From the NCBI RefSeq assembly GCF_032062135.1, contig NC_092868.1, forward strand, positions 51,538,479-51,602,478: a stretch of 64,000 nt of DNA, written 5' to 3'. Positions 55,701-64,000 of the stretch are shown piece by piece. Position 1 is the stretch's first letter. Every line of letters starts with the position of its first letter. The stretch is from Pyxicephalus adspersus (Eukaryota; Chordata; Amphibia; Anura; Pyxicephalidae). Under the pieces are notes generated by a model that saw nothing but the letters and a program-made list of their open reading frames with translations, was not told the origin of the DNA and did not search any database. A program made the position numbers and the translations under genes.

Positions 55701-58700
55701 CCAATGAGTTGAGTCAAGAAAACAATAACTGAGGTTTAAACTGAAATCATATTGCTATTGTATTTCACTTTTCATATTATTCCTAATATACTTGATCTAG
55801 TTAGATTTCAATAGAGCTGCTTTCCGATTAGTTGCTGTGGGCTATAGATTGGCCCACCTCTGCATTTTGCCCTACTGTCATCTGTCTGTATCCTTGTCAT
55901 TTAGTGGTCTCTGAGCATTTACCTCCATAGTTAGGTTCTGCAGGTGGTAAATATTCTGTAACCCTTGTGATGTGAAATATTCGATGCAGTTTGGACACCC
56001 CAGTCCTGTCAAAAAACTGCAGAAACAAAAAGAGTGGAAAACAAAGCAGAATTAACTCAAACACACCACATGCTCTCAGTTATCTTCAACGTAACAACAG
56101 GACATGAACTAAATCAAGGCAATGTCACCCGAGTGCAAGTCATTCCTTAAACAGGCAATCATCTGAAAATTGCTCACCAAGCTGGTAAATTCTGCGTTAT
56201 CCTAGTGAGTGAGTCAATGAGAAGGGCTGGGAACAGTAGCCGAAATCTGTGTCCCCCTTATTGCTCTCATGTCATACCACCCTTTGTTTTTAACTATGTA
56301 AAGGATTTATATCACCTAGCAGCATGGGGTTACCTTTTTACAACATAATCCCGGCAATCACTGTGTTTAAAGATACAAAATGCTTGTGCCAGGCTGGAGG
56401 AGTTGAGCATTGGAGACCCCGAGTCAACCCTTTAATCAGTGAATATTTCTTTAAAGAGTAAAGTATAAATGTGTGTAGTGTTGTCTGTGTTTAACAAATA
56501 CAAGCAATGTTTTAGCAGTCATTATTAGTACCACCTATACCCGCAGTCTGATGCTAGTATGGCCCTTGTTATACATTGGTTATCATATACTATTCAGCCA
56601 TCTGTCCTTTCTCATCCGGACATCATATTCAGCCGTGCCAGACTCCTTTTTCGTATCCACATATAATGTATGCCCACCGGAGTCATGAAAAGGATCATGG
56701 GATTTGTAGTGTAACAGACTTTACCGACCCACCACATTGCTGGCAATCCTAATTAAAAGCTGAAGATGCATTTCAGGATGGCAAAAATACAGGTAGGACT
56801 GGTAATCTTATCTGACTTCCCCCACACCATAAAAATGTAAAACCTAACTACAGACCTCAGACACAACCCATTTACAGAGGCTGGAAATAACCAAGATGAT
56901 AGAACCCATAGATTCAACCACTGCAGGATTAATTCATGGAATGAGCATGTATATTGTGATTGGCAAAACATACGTCCTTGACCAAGCCTACACTAGAAAT
57001 TGGCCAAGAATAAAAAGTGCTGGTCATTAGTTGCCTTTAATTGTCTGCTAAGGTTGTGGGTGTCCTATTGTTACCAAATATAAACAGATGTGGTGATGAT
57101 AATTTACAGATACCATAAGACCTCATCATGCATACCTATAACCTTTTGGTCAGTAAAAAGGCAACTATTCATCTCCCTTGTCAACCACAGGAAAGCTGAT
57201 TTCATGTAAAGGTGCAAAAATACTTTTTCAATGCCTGTATTGGCCACATTTTTCCATTTCATTTTGTATAGCATTGGAACCACTGCCCTGGTTATCCAAT
57301 TTTTGTCACAATAGCCAGTCTAAGCAGATTTACAGCAAACAGAGATCACTAAATAAGTTAGGGTTCTAGTGTCATAACTAACCATATTTTAAAAGCAAAC
57401 ATCCACTGTGCATAGAACTGAAAGACATCTGCATTTTGCTTTAAGATGGATGGATTTAAATAGTCTGATTAACTCCAACAGAAGTAGAGCTATTGCCCAT
57501 AGCAACCAATCTTAGATGAGAAATCTGGTAAAGCTCTGGGGATACTGCCTGGGTGTGCATTTTGTGCCCATGTGCCTATTACCCTCAGGTATCTACATGT
57601 ATACTTTTTCAGGAAATTGAAAATCTTAAAAGCAAGCAAAACAGCATCAGGCGGCATTGTTGCTGAAAACCTGTGCTGTGGAAATTTGTAGTTGGCATTC
57701 CTCTACCCCTTCCTGCTTGATGGCAATTAATTTTATAGTGTAGTGGCCAATACTGTGTCTTTTTGTTTTCAGGTATCAGAGTTGTTTGTCTATTTCGCCA
57801 ATGACAACCAGACATAATCTGGCTTTTGTTAAGGAGTCTGATTGTGGCAAACAACCTCCAGCCGCCTTCATACTACAAACCTACAGAGCTGAATGTGATA
57901 TTGACCTGGATACCAGTGGTCCCCTTGTGATGTCAGTAATGAATGTAGAGTTAATGAGCATGTTACTCTAGTTAGAACACACATTACTAAACAATGCATT
58001 GAATGCGGGGATCATGCAGAGACACAGGCCGGTCTTACAGAGCAGTGATTAGGGTCCAGCAGACATACCTGACAAGGCTGGGATCTGCGTTGTATGGCGG
58101 TGGGGGAGTACAATGTGATCCTGACACCATTGACTGTGATGAATGAGCTCCGTTCATTTCTCCATTGGATTGCATGGAGTGGTTGTTCACCATCCCAGAG
58201 CCTGCAGGTAATAACAGGACATTCAGTTATTTAGTTTTGGGTAATGAGGAAAGGTTACAACTTCAGTCAGATATATGCTGTCAAATATGGGAAGCCTCCT
58301 TTATATGGAAACAGGTATCAATGGGAACCTGATAGAAGTCTTAAGTCTTCATTTAGAGCAGATTTGTAAGGTGTCCTTAATGCTTACCCATAGGGATCAT
58401 ACTGGGAGCTGTGTTTGAGTTGTGCTGATTGGGCTGGCCCACTAACTGGTTGACTGATGGCAGTTTGTTCATTCCACCATGGACTTTATTCATCGGCGAA
58501 AGAACAGGACCATAAGATGACTGAGACTGGATGTGAGAACTGCAAAGAGAAATATTTGTAGTAGTTCAGATCTTTCAGCAAGCTGACTACACATATTATG
58601 AAGGTGATAAATGAGGTAGTTACAGCAGAATCGGTAAAGTAACTTTTACCAGTTTTCAGGTTGCTGTAAAATAGACATAATTTCTTAGTGCAGACTAAGA

Positions 58701-61700
58701 GTAAAACACATGCAGTGGGGATAATTTATAAAGAGATGTATACAAATACAAGGAAAATGACACCCAAAGCTTACTGTCGCTGCAGAAGTTGCTGCTGTTG
58801 CTGCCTGTATGAGTCCACCAGCTGCTGGGGCACCAACTCCACCAGTTCCAGGCTCTCTTTAATTTTCATTAGGATTTCGAAGTTCTCCCGACCACGTACC
58901 TAAGGACCATACCAATTCCATCAAGAATAATACAAAACTAAGATGTGTCTAATAAATCCTCCCCCCATCTATCTCTGCAGGGATAGCTACATATTGATGT
59001 ACGTACACCCCCAGACCTACATCTCAGGGCACTTTATTTAAGCAACCCTGTGTAGGCAGGACTTTGGGAATAAAGGGAGTGGCATAGTTTTATGGTGAGG
59101 TTTTTTAATCTATCAAGCAGGGCTAACAAAGCCGTTCAATACTATTTTGACCATCTAAGAGTGAAGTTAGGGGGTCACTAGATTTTTGGCAGATCAATAG
59201 CTATTTTTCTGTAGTTGCAACATTTTTTTGGTAATTATATATTTATTTTGACTTTTCTTCTAACCTCCATCCACACCGTCTAATTTAGGGGGGGTCCTAA
59301 ACCCTCAGATAATCACATTGCTTATACTTACAGGCACATAGTAGATTTCCTCCTCTCCATGACGTCTTTTCTTCATATTTGCCCCTATTGATGTAACTCC
59401 TGGAGGACTCTGCTTGCAGGCTGCTGACAAAAGAAAAGAGAATACTTAAAAGAGAGCCACACATAAATATTGTTCAGCTCTTTAAATTGGGGGGGGGGGG
59501 GGGGGAAATTGAGTTTTTAGAAACTGAAAAGTAAAGAGAATAAAAAATAAATGAAAAATCATACTTATCGTACACTCACTGCGCTTGTTGCCATTTCCAT
59601 TTTTTGCTGCATTTTCATTCAGTGCTGCCTGTTCCCGAAAGTGATCTTCGTCTGCCTTCCTGTCTCTGCCAGGACACGCACAGATCCGACCTTCAAAGGA
59701 CCTCCGGCCTAATACTTGTCCACTGCAAAAAAATCCCCCAGCATATTAGAATATGCATAGCACATTTCAAATCTCACTAAATCAATAAGCATAAGAAATA
59801 AACTGCCAGCCAACCAGGGAAGAAGCATTTTCAGGAGAAGGCAGCAATGGTGGCTTTTATACTCCTTCAGTACTGGTATGCTTAGGAACATATATGAGGA
59901 ATACTTACTCTCTGGTCTCCAGGGTAATGATAATAAGGATCGGTCTTCTGTTCATCCCTCCGACACAGCTGCTATTACACATGAAGTTATACAGGATGGT
60001 AGTAAACTCTGTTCCCACCTGACAAGGTAAATAAATACTTTTATACACATATACATCATACAGTTTCTCTCTACCATCCTTTAGTATTATACAAGGTTTT
60101 TTTTACAGAAATGTATATTTATGTGAACTGTATGAATTTATCTAAAATATGCAATGCATTATACTTAACAGATACATATAATCAAAGCACACATACATGT
60201 AAACGTGTAAGGTAGGAGCAGGAATATAAGTGGAAATCAACTTAGACAGGAACACAGGAGTTAATCAAATATATTGGGAAAATACAGTAAAGCTGCGTAC
60301 ACACGTCCAATTTTTATCGTTGGAAATGAACGACGAACGAACGACGAACGATCGATTGGTCAAAAATCGTTCGTAAAAAAAGTAACCAACGACGCCGACG
60401 AACGAGAATAGTCGCTGGAAATGAACGACCGGACCGGCGGATCGGATTGGACGACGATCGTTTACCATCTATCGTGTGTACGGTCGTTCATTGATCGTCC
60501 ATGGTCTGAGCATGCGTGATGAACGAACGTTCGTTCACTTCCTGTCGTGCACGTCACTTCCTGTATCGCTCAAACGATCGCATCTATTGTGTGTACAATA
60601 TCTGCGAACGATCGTGTCGTTATCTGCATGTACAGGATCGGTGCTATACGATCGTTCGCCGATATCGTGCAGGATCGTTCGTCGTTCGTTTACCAACGAT
60701 AATTATTGGAAGTGTGTACGTAGCTTAAGTAAGGCCAAAGTGGGGGAAGAACACATCAACAAGGTCAAAGTGGAGGAAAGATACTGGACAGTGTTCTCCC
60801 CAGCCCCTTCTATCTGGGCGCACCTATTAGTCCCTGTAAGTGATCGCCTGGCTGTTTTTGGTCACAAAACGGGTCACCATCCGCTTACAGCTACTTCCCA
60901 CCAAGCTTAAAAAATTTCTAGGGAGAATACTGCAGGAGCAAATTGAGGAAGCAGTACAGGAGTGAGTTCAACGTAGGGGAAAAACATGGTAAGGCCAATG
61001 TAGAGAAACAGAAGTAAAGTAAAAGTAAAACGGCAAACGCATCCTATTAGAGGGATAGACACAGGAATTAAAAATTAAAAAGGGAAGAAAAGAGAAAGGA
61101 GTTAGGGTGCCTACAGCTGGGGAACATTGGTTCCGTGATTGCAAGTCCCCCAAGGATCTTGCTGATGCACCTTTAGTAAGGGGAATGTTCCTAGCCAGTC
61201 ACTGTTGCCTTCCCGGGCACAGACACACAAGTTCACCAGATGCAAACTTGCATGAAAATAATGTTATGAAAGATTGGTGGCTGGGGAGGTTGTATGAGCA
61301 ACTGCTTTCCAGTATTTGTAGGGACCTCTAAGCTGGGCAGGAGAATATCACAGAAAACAAATTCAGGCTGAACCAGAGGGTAAAAACGGCTGTACATCAG
61401 AATAACATTTATTATGAATTGCAATCAGATTCTTTGTTTTTGACACTGTGATGAGTCAGACTTAATACAATTTTATCTTCCTAAGCGCGTTACCTGTGGT
61501 GGCTCATAGGGTACCAGGACACTTTGTCTTCCCGTCACTGGGTCATCTACATATTGGGAAAGGTTATTGCCCTCCACACGGATCAGGTGACTCGCAGGGG
61601 CTGACTGACCTTAAAAATCAAAGAATATTAATGTAAAAACAAACCATCATCATTAGTGACTTCTAAAGCAATGAATCACCATGTTTAGAGGCACTTTGAA

Positions 61701-63762
61701 CTACCCAAGTTCCCAAACCCCTAAACAATATTCTCTGTCCCTGCTACATCACCAGCAGAAGCAGAACACCGATCTGCAGTCTCAGTGAGTTTTATTTGTA
61801 ACGTTTACCTGAAATAACTTATACTGTTCTGCTGTTTCATATTTTTAAAATTATTTTTAATGCACAAAGCTGTACATTCTGCTTCTATCCTTATACCACA
61901 CGTCGAATGCGGCTTCCCTGCTGAAATAGTGCTAAGATTACAGGATAAGTAATGTAGGGATAATCATCATTTTCCATTTGTAAGTCTATTTGCTTTGCTT
62001 CACCTTGATGGATGGATGTAAACACATGCTTTCAGCAACCAATAGTTACACTGCATGTATGTAAATTGTTTTATCAGCCAAAGAATTCATAACTTTGCTC
62101 ATCCCAACCTTAGATCTCCTGCCCTGCAGATTAGTTTTGTCAAGAACAAAGATCCCAAGGCTGCTTATTGGACAAAAAAGGATAAAAAAAGCACACAAAA
62201 AAAATCCCCCGTTCAGTATTCCATATCTCTAGCTCAGCCTTTTTGCTATAGTCACATGTGCACTGTAGCAGAGTCTGATTGGTTACTAGTTCTATGAAGG
62301 ATATTACAAGAAGCAGATACTAATATAAATTGAAGTACTTACACTAAATGTGGAAAAATAAATTTGTAAACAATAAAATAGTAATTGGATGCTTAGGCAC
62401 CCATTGCTTTCACAGTAGGGACAGGGAGAGGGATCTCTTATATAATATATATAGTTACATAGTCAGTTAGGTTGAAAAAAGACACAAGTCCATCAAGTTC
62501 AACCACTTGGGGGATAAACTTATCCCACAAATAAAACCCCATGGACATAGAGCTTATATGGAAATATATAAACATGATTTTTTCTGCTCTTTGCTTATCA
62601 TAGGAAAAAAAATGGTGGAGGAGCAAAAGCACAGATGGGGCTGGCATCATGGTTGATATCTTTCCTTGCATGGAAAAATACAAGTTTACATTTAAAAGGG
62701 GAGAGATACCACTAATATATATATATTATTACATGATCATACTAGTTAATGATTTACCATTAGCAACCAAGACATGATGAGACTTGGTCATGAGGCTCTA
62801 AACACTGGCTTGGGGCCCCCTAGCATTCAATTCAGTTGATGTTATTTGCAATCAGTCACAAATTATGAGAGATTACACAATAGATACTAATTAACCACCC
62901 ACACAGTGCAATTGAAGATCTGTGCCGACATGCAGCTACAATCAGGTTCAGAAGATTTTTGTGTGTTTTCTTTATCGTTCCTCAATTCCTATGGTGGTGC
63001 AGCGATACCATTTAACAGAAACATGGAGTGTGAAGGGGAAGGATACTGATGGACTCTGCAGTCTAAGTGGAGAGGTAAGTCACACAGTGAATAACCAATT
63101 ATGTGCCAGGAGAACAGGGATATGATATTTAAAGCTCTCTGCCCGACTCTACCCGAAAATGTTGATGTTCTCTTATGATACTGTAAGACAACTCATAAAT
63201 CTTTGCTGAACTTTTCCTGACAAATTCTAACTTTTATTGGTCATACTACACAAGAAAATTAATTAGTTTATACAAAGCAAATTAATTTAGAATGAAAAGG
63301 ACCAGAACACCTTAACTCCTGTAAGGAAAGTGCACCACGGAGCCAGTCAGGGTACCAATGCTTGCACAGTAATGTCAATCCCAACCTAAAGGGCAGGCAT
63401 GAGACCAGCCTGTATTTCTTTATGCAATGTAGTTTGCAAAGATGTCCAAGACCAGAAAGTGTTCCAAAAGCAGTGCCCATGTAAGTTAGGAATGAGGAAT
63501 GGTATTTGTTGATGGGGGATACACAGATATATTACATTCCTCCAGATTTTCCATGAGGTCCAGTACCTTCCTTACCTTCATTAAAGTCTCTGCCCAGCTC
63601 ATGGTTGGGGCATCGTTTCACAACCTCTGTCACATGTTCTGCCTTCTTATACACTGGCATTGCCCGTATAACGGTGCCGGGTGGAGGGGGGCTGGAGACT
63701 TTGATCTGGATAGGACATGTTTTGGCAATCTGGCAGTAAAGCTTTTTCAACAAAGGTGAATA
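52445..63762 (-). CDS. tp73: Tumour protein p73 (p53 family), exons 5-14, 5' part outside window
   Basis: Sequence-specific transcription factor of the p53 family. Exons in transcript order: 63762-63576, 61609-61494, 60018-59909, 59722-59580, 59420-59332, 58899-58775, 58539-58388, 58201-58069, 56016-55923 and 52765-52445. They join to 1470 nt (489 aa plus TAA), with GT-AG junctions and consistent phase. Exon lengths 187, 116, 110 and 94 equal those I recall for mammalian p53-family genes. The DNA-binding domain keeps zinc ligands ([14 protein letters not shown]) and DNA-contact arginines ([18 protein letters not shown]). A KKRRHG nuclear signal, tetramerisation domain, PPPPY motif, SAM domain and C-terminal inhibitory segment follow. 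[20 protein letters not shown] identifies p73 over p63. Transactivation exons lie beyond 64 kb. Confidence 0.97.
53112..53436. mobile_element. PIF/Harbinger-type MITE, copy C (tp73 intron 13)
   Basis: Flanked by TAA (53109-53111) and TAA (53437-53439). Same interior words as copy B in inverse order (GGCTGATATCGGATGAGAAT, GAGAGCATAG, CATCGTGCAGTCATTTGTC). Ends are decayed. Confidence 0.78.
55923..56016 (-). CDS. tp73: tp73 exon 13: SAM domain, first half
   Basis: Acceptor CTGCAG|TTTTTT, donor GAG|GTAAAT, 94 nt. Encodes [20 protein letters not shown] and [11 protein letters not shown]. Confidence 0.96.
58069..58201 (-). CDS. tp73: tp73 exon 12: PPPPY motif
   Basis: Acceptor CCTGCAG|GCTCT, donor CAG|GTATGT, 133 nt. 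Encodes [20 protein letters not shown], then [20 protein letters not shown]. The PPxY motif binds WW-domain partners such as YAP1 in other species. Confidence 0.95.
58388..58539 (-). CDS. tp73: tp73 exon 11
   Basis: Acceptor TTTGCAG|TTCTC, donor ATGG|GTAAGC, 152 nt. Encodes [20 protein letters not shown], then [17 protein letters not shown], the conserved block after the tetramer domain. Confidence 0.95.
58775..58899 (-). CDS. tp73: tp73 exon 10: tetramerisation domain
   Basis: Acceptor CCTTAG|GTACG, donor CGACA|GTAAGC, 125 nt. Encodes [20 protein letters not shown] and [20 protein letters not shown], the oligomerisation helix region and a Gln tract. Confidence 0.96.
59332..59420 (-). CDS. 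tp73: tp73 exon 9: nuclear localisation segment
   Basis: Encodes [20 protein letters not shown] and GEEEIYYVP; donor CCT|GTAAGT. The acceptor is a tandem CAGCAG, so the exon may start at 59420 or 59423. The second choice adds one Ala codon in frame. The 59420 start aligns better with the mammalian protein. Confidence 0.9.
59493..59507. repeat. Poly(G) tract, tp73 intron 8
   Basis: Run of about 15 G (minus strand C) next to exon 8; length-variable and assembly-sensitive. Confidence 0.85.
59580..59722 (-). CDS. tp73: tp73 exon 8: end of DNA-binding domain
   Basis: Acceptor TTTTGCAG|TGGAC, donor CGCA|GTGAGT, 143 nt. Encodes [20 protein letters not shown] and [11 protein letters not shown], then a variable linker [15 protein letters not shown]. 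Confidence 0.95.
59909..60018 (-). CDS. tp73: tp73 exon 7: zinc and minor-groove contacts
   Basis: Acceptor TTGTCAG|GTGGG, donor AGAGA|GTAAGT, 110 nt. Encodes [20 protein letters not shown] and [16 protein letters not shown](D); contains the two zinc cysteines and the Arg equivalent to p53 Arg248. Confidence 0.96.
60291..60725. mobile_element. PIF/Harbinger-type MITE, copy D (tp73 intron 7)
   Basis: AGCTGCGTACACAC..GTGTGTACGTAGCT with TAA on both sides (60288-60290, 60726-60728). The interior is longer than in A-C and packed with CGATCGTT/AACGATCG words that fold on themselves. Confidence 0.85.
60789..60932. mobile_element. CAGTGTTC-type MITE, copy 2 (tp73 intron 7)
   Basis: Ends CAGTGTTCTCCC and GGGAGAATACTG are inverse. 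Homologous to 43942-44091 in reverse orientation. Confidence 0.68.
61494..61609 (-). CDS. tp73: tp73 exon 6
   Basis: Acceptor TTTTTAAG|GTCAG, donor CAG|GTAACG, 116 nt. Encodes [20 protein letters not shown] and [19 protein letters not shown]. Confidence 0.96.
62450..62580. repeat. Widespread tetrapod repeat with GGTTGAA..TTCAACC hairpin (tp73 intron 5)
   Basis: Contains AGTTACATAGTCAGTTAGGT, then TTGAAAAAAGACACAAGTCC, ATCAAGTTCAACC. I recall this sentence from many amphibian loci; I cannot name its class. The GGTTGAA/TTCAACC pair can fold. Confidence 0.55.
63576..63762 (-). CDS. tp73: tp73 exon 5: DNA-binding domain start
   Basis: Acceptor TTTTTCAG|TATTC, donor GAAG|GTAAGG, 187 nt. Encodes [20 protein letters not shown] through [17 protein letters not shown]; the Cys and His of RCPNHE are zinc ligands. 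The preceding exon lies outside the window. Confidence 0.96.
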
Positions 63763-64000
63763 CTGAAAAAGAAAAGAAAACAGACGTCTGATATTAATGT
63801 AAGTGAAAGATATTGGAAAGTAATAGACTAAGTTAACTCTCAGGCTTTTTTATTAAAAAAAAAACCAAACCAAAAAAAAAAAAAAAAACTTTTGCTTTAG
63901 GAAGTGGCTGGTAATGAGCAGGTTCAACTAATAAATAAAGTCAAGTGCGTGAATATACTAAATGTATACACCCAATCCACAGCACGTAAACATGAACCCC

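Noticed and set aside
60265..60910. 144-codon and 70-codon frames in tp73 intron 7
   Set aside because: They translate the Harbinger-type MITE and adjoining hAT-type MITE; no protein family.

Overview
The window looks like nuclear DNA of a frog, probably a neobatrachian or ranoid. Three interrupted vertebrate-type genes sit in AT-rich DNA full of amphibian-style transposon debris. The urotensin II peptide encoded here, AGNLSECFWKYCV, matches my recollection of the frog peptide. There are no prokaryotic features, CRISPR arrays, rRNA genes or free tRNA genes.

Layout. (1) 4.9-9.4 kb, minus strand: uts2, a complete four-exon urotensin II precursor of 129 aa, with a TATA box at 9521-9528 and an approximately 61-bp tandem array in intron 1. 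(2) 9.5-33.7 kb: no convincing gene. This gene desert holds L2-type LINE tails, tRNA-derived SINEs, a truncated L1/Tx1 LINE with a 17-bp target duplication, Tc1/mariner remnants, a hAT element with an 8-bp duplication and two minisatellites. One minisatellite appears to have grown out of a Tc1 element. (3) 33.7-43.7 kb, plus strand: a nine-exon gene for a 557-aa protein. Its reading frame closes exactly across all splice junctions. It joins an N-terminal BED/CGGBP1-like zinc finger, through a Ser/Thr/Pro-rich linker, to a Gfo/Idh/MocA (inositol 2-dehydrogenase-like) fold. Two of the three residues used for catalysis in bacterial inositol dehydrogenase are replaced, so a nucleotide-binding, DNA-binding regulator or pseudoenzyme is more likely than an enzyme. 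(4) 52.4-63.8 kb, minus strand: tp73, exons 5 to 14 in human numbering. They cover the DNA-binding domain to the SAM domain and C-terminus (489 aa); the promoter and transactivation exons lie beyond 64 kb.

The zinc-finger/oxidoreductase gene and tp73 are convergent, with about 8.8 kb between their stop codons. That interval holds repeats and one strong 32-bp-arm hairpin. Mobile DNA in the window includes four PIF/Harbinger-type MITEs with TWA target duplications, several hAT-type MITEs, a palindromic MITE family in three copies, and a LINE/SINE pair with the same 3' tail. The three genes do not form an obvious pathway; they are neighbours in a chromosomal segment.

Exon coordinates come from reading GT-AG junctions and codon phase by eye. 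UTR limits, poly(A) sites and repeat borders are less certain.
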